From positions 62,001 to 126,000 of the forward strand of contig DASXUN010000010.1 of assembly GCA_036504815.1 (NCBI GenBank): a stretch of 64,000 nt of DNA, read 5' to 3'. Below the pieces are notes generated by a model. The model was not told the origin of the DNA. It did no database searches and saw only the letters and a list, made by a program, of their open reading frames with translations. The DNA comes from Gemmatimonadaceae bacterium (GTDB lineage: Bacteria > Gemmatimonadota > Gemmatimonadetes > Gemmatimonadales > Gemmatimonadaceae). Shown one piece after another: positions 1 to 9,239 of this stretch (positions are counted from its first letter, which is position 1; each line of letters begins with the position of its first letter). The translations under genes were made by a program, and so were the position numbers.

Positions 1-1526
1 GTCGGATCCACCTTCACCGGCCAGACGGAGTCCGCTGGCTCGAACGTGACGTCGACGCTCTCCCCCAGCAGCCGCTGCAGCATGCGCATCTCGCCGGCAA
101 CGGTATCGTTGAGGTCGAGCACCACCGGGTCGGCGTGCTGCCGCCGTGCAAACGCCAGCAACTGGCGCGTCAGCGCGGCCGACCGCTCCGCCGACTTCCG
201 GATTTCGACGAGTTCTTCGTAGAGGGGATCGCTGGGGGCCACCTTCATCAGCGCCAGCTCCGCCGACGCGAGGATCACGCCGAGCATGTTGTTGAAGTCG
301 TGTGCGACGCCGCCCGCCAGGCGGCCCACCGACTCCATTCTCTGGATCTGCTCCACCTGGGCCTGCAGCCGGAGCCGCGCATCCTCCTCGCGCTTGCGGT
401 CGGTGACATCCTGCACGGTCGAGATCATCAGGTCCTGCTCCGGCAGCGGGATGTTGCTCGCCGAGATCACGCGCTGCTCGCCACTGGCGGTCGTGATCGG
501 GATGTCCTCCCAGTGCATCCGGTCGATGTCCCCGGACATGAGGTCTGCCATGATCCGCGTCCGCATCTGCTCGCGGAAGATCGGATCGCGGTAGACCTTC
601 TCGAAGAAGTCGTCGACGCCTTCGATGCTCCCCGGCTCCACCCCGTAGGTGCGCTCGAACTTCGTGCCGATGTAGAGCTGCCGCCCCGTGGAGATCTCAT
701 TGACGGCGAGTCCGAGCGGCAGGTGCTCCAGCAGCGTCTCCACGAAGCGGCTGCGCCGGCGCAACTCCTCCTCGGCCCGCCGTTGCCGGCTGACGTCGCG
801 GATCACCAGGAACTGCACGGGCCGGCCGCCGAGCGTGGTCGGGACCACGCTCACGTCCACGGCGGTGCTGCCGCCGTCGAGCCGCCGCAGGGTGAGCGGC
901 CGCGGTGCGGCCGGTCCATCCTCAGCGGACGGGCTGCGCATCAACGCCTGCACGTCGTCCCACGACTCCGGGACAAAGCGATCGCGCAGCGGATGACCGA
1001 TCAGCTCGGCCTTGCCCGCCGCCCCAGACATCCGCAGGGCCATCGCGTTCGCGTAGGTGACCTCCCCCTCGTCCACGATGAACACACAATTCGGGGCCAG
1101 TTCGACGACGGCCCGAAAGCGCTCCTCGCTTTCCCGCAGGTTCTCCGTGATGCGCCGCATCGCGGTGATGTCGCGGCGCGTCACCACGACGCCCAGTATC
1201 TCCCCGTCCGTGCCGCGGAGCGGCCACGCGCTGGAGAGCATCACCCGCTCGGGATCCACCGCCACCGGCAGCTCAAGGTCGCTGAAGCTCTCGCCCTGCT
1301 CGGTGACGCGGCGCAGGAGCGGCTCGATAATCGCCCAGACGTCGGGGCGCACGATCTCGCGCACGGATCGGCCGAGATGGGCGTCGGACGGCAGCCCGTT
1401 GGCCGCGGCGGCCGGGGCATTGATGCGCACGTAGCGGAGGTCGCGATCGAGCACGGCGATGCCCAGCGGACTCATGCCCATCAGGCTGTCGAGGATCACC
1501 TCGTCCAGACGATCCGCAGGGGTCAT
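1..1526 (-). CDS. multi-PAS sensor histidine kinase (3' partial)
   Basis: Cytoplasmic-type sensor kinase; the frame stays open from an ATG at 1526 to the window edge, so the ATPase domain lies outside. About 508 residues are visible. Three PAS-like domains can be read (roughly residues 10-125, 135-245 and 255-375), each ending in a PAC-type segment such as VVVTRRDIT, FLVIRDVS and ISTVQDVT. The phosphoacceptor box GGVAHDFNN follows, with His near residue 409; this box is typical of soluble hybrid kinases that often carry a receiver domain. No membrane segment is seen. The start ATG overlaps the stop of the upstream aminotransferase gene (ATGA, 1523-1526), so translation is probably coupled. 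The signal sensed is unknown. Confidence 0.88.
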   Translation of the reverse strand, partial: MTPADRLDEVILDSLMGMSPLGIAVLDRDLRYVRINAPAAAANGLPSDAHLGRSVREIVRPDVWAIIEPLLRRVTEQGESFSDLELPVAVDPERVMLSSAWPLRGTDGEILGVVVTRRDITAMRRITENLRESEERFRAVVELAPNCVFIVDEGEVTYANAMALRMSGAAGKAELIGHPLRDRFVPESWDDVQALMRSPSAEDGPAAPRPLTLRRLDGGSTAVDVSVVPTTLGGRPVQFLVIRDVSRQRRAEEELRRRSRFVETLLEHLPLGLAVNEISTGRQLYIGTKFERTYGVEPGSIEGVDDFFEKVYRDPIFREQMRTRIMADLMSGDIDRMHWEDIPITTASGEQRVISASNIPLPEQDLMISTVQDVTDRKREEDARLRLQAQVEQIQRMESVGRLAGGVAHDFNNMLGVILASAELALMKVAPSDPLYEELVEIRKSAERSAALTRQLLAFARRQHADPVVLDLNDTVAGEMRMLQRLLGESVDVTFEPADSVWPVKVDP

Positions 1527-2674
1527 ATGCGCTCCAGTCGCTCGATGGCGGCGTCGAGCGTCGACGCGTGCTTCGCGAAACAGAGCCGCACGATGCGCTG
1601 CGCCGGCGGAGACGCGGCATAGAAGGGCGAGAGCGGGATGGACGTGACGCCGTGCGTGGTGCACAGCCAATGCGCAAACGCCGCGTCGCCCAGGTCCGAG
1701 ACGGCCGAATAGTCCACGAGTTGAAAGTAGCTGCCGCCCACCGGCAGCGCGCGCAGCCGGGTGCGTCCCAGCTGGGCGCGGAAGCGGTCGCGCTTGGCCT
1801 GGTAGAACGCGCTTAGTGACGCGTGATGCTCGGGATGCTCGCGCAGCATCCCCGCGAAGGCCCACTGCGCCGGCGTGGACGTGGCAAACGTGTTGTACTG
1901 GTGCACCTTCCGAAACTCGGTGGTGAGCGCCGGCGGGGCGACGCAATACCCCACCTTCCACCCCGTGCAGTGATACGTCTTGCCGAACGAGGAGACGACG
2001 AAGGCGCGCGCGGCCAGCTCCGGCGTGCGCAGCACGCTCTCGTGACGCCGGTCATCGAAGACGATGTGCTCATACACCTCGTCGGAGATGACCACGAGGT
2101 CGTGCCGGTCGGCGAGCTCCGCCAACTGGCGCACGTCGTCGTTCGACCAGACGGCCCCGGACGGATTGTGCGGCGAGTTGACGATGACCAGGCGCGTACG
2201 CGGCGTCACGGCGGCGGCGATCGCGTCCCAGTCCGGCGCGAAGTCGGTGCCGCGCAGCGGGACGTGCACGCAGCGGCCGCCGGCCAGCACGACGCCCGGT
2301 TCGTAGCTGTCGTAGCTCGGATCGAGGACGATGGCCTCGTCTCCGGGGTGGATCACGGCAAGGATAGCGTTGAAGATCGCTTCCGTGGCGCCGCTCGTGA
2401 CCGTCACCTCGGTGCCGGGATCGACGCGACATCCGTAGATGGCCTCGGTCTTGTCCGCGATTGCCTCGCGCAGCGTCGGGAGCCCGGTCATCGGCGCGTA
2501 CTGGTTGTTGCCGTCTCGAACGGCACGCGCCAGCAGCTCCGCGAGCGACTCGGGGATGTCGAAGTCCGGGAACCCCTGTCCCAGGTTGACCGCGCCGGTC
2601 TCCGCGGCCAGTTGCGACATCACGGTGAAGATCGTGGTGCCCACGGCGGGTAAGCGGGAGGAACGCACTGGCAT
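1523..2674 (-). CDS. PLP-dependent class I/II aminotransferase
   Basis: Fold-type I aminotransferase of 383 residues, similar in layout to methionine/kynurenine aminotransferases (YbdL type). Visible signatures are LGQGFPDFD near the N-terminus, VNSPHNPSG, ISDEVYEH and SSFGKTYHCTGWKVGY, whose Lys (around residue 230) should bind PLP. The preferred amino donor cannot be told from sequence. An upstream in-frame ATG at 2740 exists, but the ATG at 2674 starts right at the conserved MPVRSSRL region and leaves space for a divergent promoter. It is followed by the PAS kinase with a 4-base overlap. Confidence 0.9.
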   Translation of the reverse strand: MPVRSSRLPAVGTTIFTVMSQLAAETGAVNLGQGFPDFDIPESLAELLARAVRDGNNQYAPMTGLPTLREAIADKTEAIYGCRVDPGTEVTVTSGATEAIFNAILAVIHPGDEAIVLDPSYDSYEPGVVLAGGRCVHVPLRGTDFAPDWDAIAAAVTPRTRLVIVNSPHNPSGAVWSNDDVRQLAELADRHDLVVISDEVYEHIVFDDRRHESVLRTPELAARAFVVSSFGKTYHCTGWKVGYCVAPPALTTEFRKVHQYNTFATSTPAQWAFAGMLREHPEHHASLSAFYQAKRDRFRAQLGRTRLRALPVGGSYFQLVDYSAVSDLGDAAFAHWLCTTHGVTSIPLSPFYAASPPAQRIVRLCFAKHASTLDAAIERLERI

Positions 2675-2757
2675 GCGAGGAAAGATAGGGGCGCGACCAG
2701 TATGCAGCATAAATCGCGCCGCAGCCACACACCGGCCCATTTGCGCGTCGTGCGGAT

Positions 2758-2763
2758 TATAAT
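2758..2763 (+). promoter_or_regulatory. candidate -10 element TATAAT
   Basis: A perfect TATAAT lies in the divergent gap between the aminotransferase and the DUF481 gene, about 40 bases before the preferred TTG start at 2802. No good -35 is seen at 16-18 bases. It covers the alternative TTG at 2763, which argues against that codon being the translation start. Confidence 0.45.
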
Positions 2764-2801
2764 TGGGCGTCGCCTTTCATCAGAGAAACAGGACTCCGCC
2801 G

Positions 2802-3539
2802 TTGCGCACCCCCTCCGCCATCGCCGTGGTTGCCTTGCTCTGGGCCGGAACCGCACCCGCCCAGGAAAAGCCCGCCTCGATCCCGCCCATCTGGGCCGGC
2901 TCGTTCGGCGCCGGTCTCGCTATCACGAGCGGCAACAGCAACACGTCAAACTGGAACATCTCGTTCAAGGCGAAGCGCGAGCCCGCCACCGGGTTGATCC
3001 TCTCCGCCGACGGTCTGCTGATCCGCGGGACGAAGGACGGCGAGCTGAGCACGGACAAGAGCCTGCTCAACTCGCGGACGGAACTGCGGTTCGCCAACAA
3101 GTCGTACGTCTTTGCCCAGACGGCGTACCTGCGCGACACCTTCAAGTCCATCGACTACTTCTTCGCACCGACCGCCGGGCTGAGCTACAAGTTCTACAAC
3201 GAGGCCACCGGCACCTTCTCCGTGGACGCCAGCGTCGGCGCATCGTGGGAGAAGAACCCCGAGAAGCCGGTGAAAAGCCGCTCGGCAATGGCGTTCGGCG
3301 AGAAGTTCACCCGCGCGCTGTCCAAGAACGCCGCCGTCACGCACGGCTTCGCGGGCAACGTCGTGGCGAACGACATGAACAACGGGCTGTACACGGCGAG
3401 CGTCGGCCTGGCGGCGTCGGTGACGACGCGGACGCAGATGAAGGTCGAGGTGCTCGATACGTACCGCACCACGCCGCCGCTCGCCACCATCGACAAGAGC
3501 GACGTCTCCACCGTGATGTCGTTCGTCGTCAAGTTCTAG
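2802..3539 (+). CDS. DUF481 family outer-membrane protein (YdiY-like)
   Basis: About 245 residues with a clear signal peptide (MRTPSAIAVVALLWAGTAPA, cleaved before QEKP) when started at the TTG at 2802, which follows AGGA at good spacing. The mature part is rich in alternating beta strands and ends in FVVKF, a terminal-Phe pattern seen in outer-membrane barrels. The repeated pattern of GNSNTSNWNISFKAKRE and later strands resembles DUF481, a salt-induced outer-membrane family of unknown function. A longer form starting at TTG 2763 is possible but would place the start inside a TATAAT box. It stands alone between a divergent aminotransferase and the permease pair. Confidence 0.8.
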   Translation: MRTPSAIAVVALLWAGTAPAQEKPASIPPIWAGSFGAGLAITSGNSNTSNWNISFKAKREPATGLILSADGLLIRGTKDGELSTDKSLLNSRTELRFANKSYVFAQTAYLRDTFKSIDYFFAPTAGLSYKFYNEATGTFSVDASVGASWEKNPEKPVKSRSAMAFGEKFTRALSKNAAVTHGFAGNVVANDMNNGLYTASVGLAASVTTRTQMKVEVLDTYRTTPPLATIDKSDVSTVMSFVVKF

Positions 3540-3602
3540 GGCGCACCTCCCCCCGGCACCGCCCCGGCAACAAATGCCGCCCCCCGTCCGTTAGGTTTGG
3601 AG

Positions 3603-4847
3603 ATGCCCCTCTTCGAGGCCATTCGCCTCGCCCTCCAGACCATTCGCGTGCAGAAGCTCAAGAGCTTCTTCACCGCGCTTGGCGTCTGCATTGGCGTGAT
3701 GTTCCTCATCACCGTCGTCTCCATCGTCGACGGGATGGGGCGGTACATGGAGACGCAGCTCGTCGGCAAGCTCATCGCCATCAACTCCTTCGAGCTGCGC
3801 CATCGCCCGAACATCAACATCGGCGACGTGGACCGCGAGACGTGGATGGAGTACAACCGCCGTCCGCGGATCCTCGAAAGCGACGTGGAACCGGTCGTCG
3901 AGGCGCTGCCCGACGGCGCCCTCTGGGCGATGTACTCCGAGGGGAGCGTGCGCGTCGAGTCACCGTACTCGCGTCCCCGCGCGGCCGACGTCACCGCCAT
4001 CGACGGCCAGTACTTCCAGATCAAGCGGCTGGACGTCACCGACGGCCGCAGCTTCTCGCCGAGTGAAATCACCACCGGCGCCGAAGTGGTGATCATCGGA
4101 CCGGACCTCGTGAAGCGCCTCTTCCCGACCGTCAACCCGATTGACCGCCAGGTGAAGATGGGCGGCCGGCTGTACACCGTGGTCGGCGTGGGCGAGTCGC
4201 GCGGCAGCGCCTTCGGCATGTCGTTCGACAACTACGTCTTCGCGCCGTTCCGGTCGCCCGTGCACCGCCTGCTCAACCGGCAGCCGCACGTCATCGACGC
4301 GGTGATCGTGCAGACGCCCATCGCCGAGGCGCTGATCGACGCGCAGGAGGCGGTGCGGTCGGTGATGCGCGCCCGGCACCAGCTGCGGCCGACGCAGAAG
4401 GACAACTTCGTGCTCGAGACGTCGGACACCGCGCTCGAGTTCTGGAACAAGATCAAGCAGTACCTGGTGCTCGCCGGCGTCGCGCTCCCCGCGGTGGGGC
4501 TGGTCGTGGGCGCCATCGTCATCATGAACATCATGCTGGTGGCCGTCGCCGAGCGCACCCACGAGATTGGCATCCGGAAGGCGCTGGGCGCCAAGCGGCG
4601 CGACATCCTCATCCAGTTCCTCATCGAGTCGGCGACGCTGAGCACCTTCGGCGCCGCGATGGGCATCGCGCTCGGCGCCGCCGCCGCCGTGCTCATCCGC
4701 ACGACCACCCCGATGCCCACCTACGTCGCGCCGTGGTCCATCGCCGTCGGCGTGCTGATTGGCGCGGGCGTCGGCATCATCTCGGGCGTCTACCCGGCGA
4801 GCCGCGCGTCGCTGCTCGACCCCGTGGCCGCGCTGCGGCAGGAGTGA
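3603..4847 (+). CDS. MacB/FtsX-type ABC transporter permease
   Basis: Inner-membrane permease of 414 residues. One N-terminal membrane helix (about residues 20-45, starting after VQKLKSFFTALGVCIG), a large periplasmic MacB_PCD-like domain and three C-terminal helices (FtsX domain) can be read. The motif RTHEIGIRKALGAKRRDI before the second helix is diagnostic of MacB/LolCE-type permeases. Such proteins work with an ATPase in mechanotransmission, lipoprotein release or export; no ATP-binding domain or gene is present here. The ATG at 3603 has AGG seven bases upstream and is preferred to the TTG at 3597. The next gene, a paralogue, starts five bases after this stop. Confidence 0.92.
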   Translation: MPLFEAIRLALQTIRVQKLKSFFTALGVCIGVMFLITVVSIVDGMGRYMETQLVGKLIAINSFELRHRPNINIGDVDRETWMEYNRRPRILESDVEPVVEALPDGALWAMYSEGSVRVESPYSRPRAADVTAIDGQYFQIKRLDVTDGRSFSPSEITTGAEVVIIGPDLVKRLFPTVNPIDRQVKMGGRLYTVVGVGESRGSAFGMSFDNYVFAPFRSPVHRLLNRQPHVIDAVIVQTPIAEALIDAQEAVRSVMRARHQLRPTQKDNFVLETSDTALEFWNKIKQYLVLAGVALPAVGLVVGAIVIMNIMLVAVAERTHEIGIRKALGAKRRDILIQFLIESATLSTFGAAMGIALGAAAAVLIRTTTPMPTYVAPWSIAVGVLIGAGVGIISGVYPASRASLLDPVAALRQE

Positions 4848-4852
4848 CCCGC

Positions 4853-6124
4853 ATGCGCCTCCTCGACCGGCTGCGGATGTCCCTGGAGGGCGTGACCATC
4901 GCCCTCGACGCGATGAAGGCCAACCGCGTGCGCGCGGCGCTCACCATTCTCGGCGTCGCCGTCGGTGTCTTCGTGGTCGTGCTCATCTCGGCCATGGTGC
5001 ACGGCATCAACCAGAGCGTGGCCAAGCAGTTCGAGTCGGCCGGGCCCACGACCTTCTTCGTGCAGCGCTATCCCATCGTCTTCGAGGCGTGCGACGACAG
5101 CGGCGACACCTGCAAGTGGCGCTCGAACCCCAGTCTCACCTTCGGCGAAGCCGAGGCGCTGAAGCGCGTGGAGACGGTGGGCGAAGTGCTGCTGCAACAG
5201 GGATGGGGCGCATCGGCCAAGTATCGCGACAAGCAGCTGGCCAACGTGCAGGTGGCCGGTGTCTCCGCCAACTGGCCGCAGGTGAACCCGCCCAACATGG
5301 TGGACGGGCGCGTGTTCACCGAGCAGGAATCGCGGTCGGCCACGCGCGTGGTGGTGATCAACACGACGGCCAAGGAGCGCCTGTTCGGTGAGGAGGACGC
5401 CCTCGGCAAGGAGATCACGCTGACGTCGCTGCAGGGCGCCAATCGGGGCGGGCCGTTCATGGTGGTGGGCGTCTTCAAGGACCAGGCAAGCTTCCTCTCC
5501 GGCGGCGAGCGGCCGCGGATCATCACGTCCATCTACGCGCTCAACCGCCGCCTCGGGGCCAACACGCGCTGGATGGCGTTCGTGGTGAAGCCGCTCGAGT
5601 CGGCGCGGCAGGACGTGACCATCGACGAGGTGACGGCGGCGCTGCGCGGGATGCGCGGCCTGCGGCCGAGCCGCGAGTCGAACTTCGCCATCATCACGCA
5701 GGACAAGCTGTTCGACGTGTACAACAAGGTGTTCGGGATGTTCTTCCTGGTGATGATCGCGCTCAGCAGCGTGGGGCTGCTGGTGGGCGGCGTGGGCGTG
5801 ATCGCCATCATGATGATCTCGGTCACCGAGCGCACCCGCGAGATCGGGGTGCGCAAGGCCCTCGGCGCGACGAGCGGCGTGATCCTGTGGCAGTTCCTGG
5901 TGGAGGCCGTCACGCTCACCGCCACCGGGGCCGCCATCGGCCTGATCGTTGGCTGGGGCGGCTCGTTCATCATCCGGTCGTATACGCCCATCGCCTCGTC
6001 GGTGCCGCCGCTGGCGGTGGTCGCGGCGCTGGCCACGAGCGCCTTTACCGGCATCGTCTTTGGCATGCTGCCCGCGCTCAAGGCGGCGCGGCTCGATCCG
6101 GTGGTGGCGCTCCGGCACGAGTAG
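4853..6124 (+). CDS. MacB/FtsX-type ABC transporter permease, second copy
   Basis: Paralogue of the preceding permease, 423 residues, with the same order: N-terminal helix (LTILGVAVGVFVVVLISAMV), periplasmic domain, then three helices with RTREIGVRKALGATSGV. The periplasmic part contains CDDSGDTCKW, a possible disulfide pair absent from its neighbour. The ATG at 4853 lies behind GGAG, which overlaps the previous stop, so the two are almost surely co-translated. The pair probably forms a heterodimer served by an ATPase encoded elsewhere. Substrate is unknown. Confidence 0.92.
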   Translation: MRLLDRLRMSLEGVTIALDAMKANRVRAALTILGVAVGVFVVVLISAMVHGINQSVAKQFESAGPTTFFVQRYPIVFEACDDSGDTCKWRSNPSLTFGEAEALKRVETVGEVLLQQGWGASAKYRDKQLANVQVAGVSANWPQVNPPNMVDGRVFTEQESRSATRVVVINTTAKERLFGEEDALGKEITLTSLQGANRGGPFMVVGVFKDQASFLSGGERPRIITSIYALNRRLGANTRWMAFVVKPLESARQDVTIDEVTAALRGMRGLRPSRESNFAIITQDKLFDVYNKVFGMFFLVMIALSSVGLLVGGVGVIAIMMISVTERTREIGVRKALGATSGVILWQFLVEAVTLTATGAAIGLIVGWGGSFIIRSYTPIASSVPPLAVVAALATSAFTGIVFGMLPALKAARLDPVVALRHE

Positions 6125-6260
6125 CGCACGCGGGGCCTGGTGACCGGGCAGCGCGACCGCGCACGGGGGGTCGAACTCCCCCACAAGGGTGTGGCGCGGG
6201 TCGGCTCCGACCCACATACTGGGAGCTTGTGAAGCTGGCCCCCCCAGACTGGAGAACCGT

Positions 6261-7049
6261 ATGCCCCCCCGTCTCTCCGCTGTTCCAGCGTTTGTCCTTT
6301 CGTTGATGGTGCTCGCCTGCGCCAAGCAACCGGCGCCCGTCGTGGAAGCCAGCGGCGGGTGCGCCGACGCGCACAGCGCCCAGGTCTGCACCTGGTCCAA
6401 GTCCCAAGGCGACAGTCTCATCGAGGTCGGCGCGACGGTGCCGCTGGCCAGCATCGAGAATGCGCCCGCCAGCGCGCCCATGGTCTGGCCGCCGGCCGCC
6501 ATCGCGACGCTGGACGTTCCCGCCGCCGCCCAGAAGTCGTCCGGGTTTACGCACTTCACCATGTACTGGGAAGCCACCGGTCATCCGCCCGGACCGTACC
6601 TCACGCCGCACTTCGACTTCCATTTCTATACCGTGGCCAATGCCGATCGCCTGGCCATCGACTGCAAGGATGAGGCGCGCCCCGCGTCGATCCCCGACGC
6701 CTACGCCCTTCCCGACATCCCGCTGCCGCCCATGATGTCGAAAATGACGGGCGTGCCGGCCCTCATCGGGATCTGCGTCCCGCAGATGGGGATGCACTCG
6801 CTGCTGCGCTCGGAGATGGAGAGCAAGGAGCTGTTCCGTGGCAGCATGGTGATCGGCTACTACCATGCCAAGCCCATCTTCATCGAGCCGATGATCACCA
6901 AGGCGATGTTGATGGAGCGGAAGTCGTTCGACCTGCCCATTCCGTCGATCCCGGGCATCGGGACCCACCCGAGCAAGTTCCACGCGGCGTTCGACGAGGC
7001 CAAGCAGGAGTACCGCTTCACGTTCTCGGGATTCGTCACGGCGAGCTGA
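6261..7049 (+). CDS. lipoprotein, DUF5602/TTHB210-like
   Basis: Secreted lipoprotein of 262 residues: a signal peptide ends in the lipobox LMVLAC with the acylated Cys near residue 20. The mature part has a His-rich core, with FTHFTMYWEATGHPPGPY followed by PHFDFHFYTV, resembling the TTHB210-like DUF5602 family, whose function is unknown; the clustered His and Asp suggest metal binding (inference). The ATG at 6261 follows GGAG with seven bases spacing. A strong hairpin terminator lies just after the stop, so it is likely a single-gene unit. Confidence 0.72.
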   Translation: MPPRLSAVPAFVLSLMVLACAKQPAPVVEASGGCADAHSAQVCTWSKSQGDSLIEVGATVPLASIENAPASAPMVWPPAAIATLDVPAAAQKSSGFTHFTMYWEATGHPPGPYLTPHFDFHFYTVANADRLAIDCKDEARPASIPDAYALPDIPLPPMMSKMTGVPALIGICVPQMGMHSLLRSEMESKELFRGSMVIGYYHAKPIFIEPMITKAMLMERKSFDLPIPSIPGIGTHPSKFHAAFDEAKQEYRFTFSGFVTAS

Positions 7050-7054
7050 GCGCT

Positions 7055-7095
7055 GCCGCATCCCTCGCCAGACGGATGCGGCGTACTTCTTTTAT
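7055..7095 (+). terminator. Rho-independent terminator
   Basis: Perfect 9-base stem GCCGCATCC (7055-7063) with GGATGCGGC (7074-7082), ten-base loop, followed by the T-rich tail GTACTTCTTTTAT. It sits six bases after the stop of the lipoprotein gene and before the Mla operon. Confidence 0.75.
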
Positions 7096-7185
7096 GCGAT
7101 AGCAACCGCGCCTGCATCGGCGCACCCTTCGATAGATCCGCCGGTCGCGCCCACGTGGGCCGCGCACCGGCGGCGGACCCGGGGA

Positions 7186-8397
7186 GTGCATGGGCGCGGA
7201 GCAAAGACTGCAGGGCAAGGCGGCGGTGTGCGCGGCGCGGCGTTCGTGACCGCGCACGCCGCGGCGAACCTTGCGGCCGTCACGCGCCAGGGTGACGCGC
7301 TCGTGACCGCGGTGTCTGGAGTGTGGCAGCTTGAGCGCCCCACGCCGCGGTTCGCGACCCTGCTGCAGACGGCGCTCGCCGCCGGCGCGAATGGCGCTCA
7401 CTCCATACGCGCCGTGGTCGTCGACGCCGTCGCGCTCGGCCCCTGGGACAGCAGTCTGCTGGTCTTCCTTCGTCAGGGCCAGGAGTACTGCGAGGCTCAC
7501 CAGCTCTCGTTCGTCACCGAAGGTCTCCCTGGCCGGATCACCTCCCTGCTGGCCCTCTCCCGCGCCGTGCCGGAGCGCGCCGCGGAGCGCGCGGAGCCGG
7601 CGCCTTCGCTCGTGCAGAGGGTTGGGATCGCCGGCATCGCCGCCTGGGACGAGGGGAAGATCGCGGCGACATTCCTGGGAGAGGTAGCGCAGCACGGAGC
7701 CCAACTGCTGCGCGGACGCGGGCGCATGCGCTGGCGCGAGTTCTGGGTGGTGGTGCAGTCCAACAGTTCCGGCGCGCTCCCCATCGTGACTCTCATCGCG
7801 CTGCTGGTCGGCGTGATCATCGCCTTCCTCGGCGTCGTCGTGCTCAAGCGGTTCGGCGCGGGCTACTACGTGTCGTACCTCGTCGGCTTCGGCATCCTGC
7901 GCGAGATGGCCGCCCTGATGACGGGCATCATCATGGCCGGACGCACCGGCGCCGCGTTTGCCGCCGAGCTGGGAAGCATGAAGATCACCGAGGAGATCGA
8001 CGCGCTCAGCACGCTCGGCATCTCGCCCGTCGACCACCTCGTACTGCCGCGCGTGCTCGGCCTGTTCGTGATGATGCCCCTGCTCGTGGTGTATGCCGAT
8101 CTCGTCGGCATCGCCGGCGGGCTGGGGGTCGCCGTCGCGATGCTCGATCTCACGCCGACGCAGTTCGTGAGCGGCCTGCTGACCGCGGTGGTCTTCACCG
8201 ATGCGGCGCTCGGCGTCTTCAAGGCCACCATCTTCGGCGCGATCATCGGCCTGGCCGGGTGCCTGAAAGGCCTGCAGGCCGGGTCCGATGCCGGCGCCGT
8301 GGGTCGCGCCGCGACGTCCGCGGTCGTCCTCGGCATCACGCTCATCATTCTCGCCAACGCCGTGGTGGACTGGCTCGCGGCGCTCCTCGTGATATGA
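7186..8397 (+). CDS. mlaE: MlaE-family lipid ABC permease with N-terminal STAS domain
   Basis: Permease of the Mla/MCE phospholipid transport system in the inner membrane, 403 residues. The first ~130 residues form a STAS-like (MlaB-type) domain, visible as AVVVDAVALGPWDSSLLVFL and the following helix; in E. coli MlaB is a separate protein that binds the ATPase. The MlaE part follows (about residues 165-403), with GILREMAALMTGIIMAGRTG and the conserved EEIDAL motif. The GTG at 7186 is chosen as the longest start next to GGGGAG, though spacing is tight; GTG 7228 or 7246 are possible. The stop overlaps the ATPase start (ATGA). Confidence 0.9.
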   Translation: MHGRGAKTAGQGGGVRGAAFVTAHAAANLAAVTRQGDALVTAVSGVWQLERPTPRFATLLQTALAAGANGAHSIRAVVVDAVALGPWDSSLLVFLRQGQEYCEAHQLSFVTEGLPGRITSLLALSRAVPERAAERAEPAPSLVQRVGIAGIAAWDEGKIAATFLGEVAQHGAQLLRGRGRMRWREFWVVVQSNSSGALPIVTLIALLVGVIIAFLGVVVLKRFGAGYYVSYLVGFGILREMAALMTGIIMAGRTGAAFAAELGSMKITEEIDALSTLGISPVDHLVLPRVLGLFVMMPLLVVYADLVGIAGGLGVAVAMLDLTPTQFVSGLLTAVVFTDAALGVFKATIFGAIIGLAGCLKGLQAGSDAGAVGRAATSAVVLGITLIILANAVVDWLAALLVI

Positions 8398-9239
8398 CGC
8401 ACGCCACGTCTGCCCGCCGCCGCTCCGAGAGCGGCCCGCCCACCGAGCTGCGCGGCCCGCCCCTCGACGGACGCGGCCCCGACGTCGCCCCGCCCATCGA
8501 CGTGCGCGCGCTGACCATGACCTACGGCCCCCGGGTCGTGATGCACGACATCAACTTCACGGTGCAGCGTGGCGAGGTGTTCGTGATCATGGGCGGCAGC
8601 GGCAGCGGCAAGAGCACACTGCTCAAGCACCTGATCGGCCTCAAGGCGCCCGCTGAGGGCACCATTCTGAGGGACGGCGACGACTTCGGCGCGGCCGATG
8701 CCAGCGCGCGCAAGACCATCCTGCGCCGCATGGGCGTGCTCTACCAGAATGGCGCGCTCTGGAGCGGGATGACACTGGCCGAGAACGTGGCGCTGCCGCT
8801 GACGGAGTTCACGACACTCGGCGCCGCGGCTATTGGCGACGTGGTGGAACTCAAGCTCGCGCTGGTCGGCCTGCGCGGCTTCGGCCAGTTCTATCCGGCC
8901 GCGATCAGCGGCGGGATGCGCAAGCGCGCCGCGCTGGCCCGCGCCATCGCGCTCGATCCGGACGTGCTGTTCTTCGACGAGCCGTCGTCGGGCCTCGACC
9001 CCGTCAGCGCCAGCCGACTCGACGACCTGATGCTCGAGATCAAGGCGAGCTTCGGCACGACCATCGTCGTGGTGACCCACGACCTGGCCAGCATCTACCG
9101 CATCGCCGACCGCGCGCTCTTTCTCGACATCGACGCCAAGACGATGACGGCGCTGGGCACTCCCGCCGCGTTGCGCGACCAGCCGCCCAATGTCGCGGTC
9201 CACCGGTTCCTCACCCGCAGCAGCGAAGGCGTCACGTGA
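8394..9239 (+). CDS. mlaF: MlaF-family ABC transporter ATP-binding protein
   Basis: ATPase partner of the Mla/MCE permease, 281 residues. Walker A is GGSGSGKST, the signature is ISGGMRKRAALARA, Walker B is VLFFDEPSSGLDP, and the switch His is in VVTHDLASI. The ISGGM(R/K)KR form is typical of the MlaF subfamily. A ~35-residue Arg/Pro-rich N-terminal extension precedes the ABC domain and is unusual; a later start such as the GTG before RALTMTYG cannot be excluded. The ATG overlaps the permease stop by four bases, and the stop overlaps the next gene by four. Confidence 0.92.
   Translation: MTHATSARRRSESGPPTELRGPPLDGRGPDVAPPIDVRALTMTYGPRVVMHDINFTVQRGEVFVIMGGSGSGKSTLLKHLIGLKAPAEGTILRDGDDFGAADASARKTILRRMGVLYQNGALWSGMTLAENVALPLTEFTTLGAAAIGDVVELKLALVGLRGFGQFYPAAISGGMRKRAALARAIALDPDVLFFDEPSSGLDPVSASRLDDLMLEIKASFGTTIVVVTHDLASIYRIADRALFLDIDAKTMTALGTPAALRDQPPNVAVHRFLTRSSEGVT

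Noticed and set aside
135-1622. 495-codon open frame on the plus strand
   Set aside because: It is antisense to the PAS sensor kinase, whose frame shows clear PAS and His-box motifs; the plus frame is Arg/His/Ala-rich with no motif.
2763-2801. N-terminal extension of the DUF481 protein starting at TTG 2763
   Set aside because: It would begin inside a TATAAT box and lacks a signal-peptide shape; TTG 2802 gives a clean one.
6198-6213. Terminator after the second permease
   Set aside because: Only a six-base stem with a four-base loop and no T-run; not strong enough to list.
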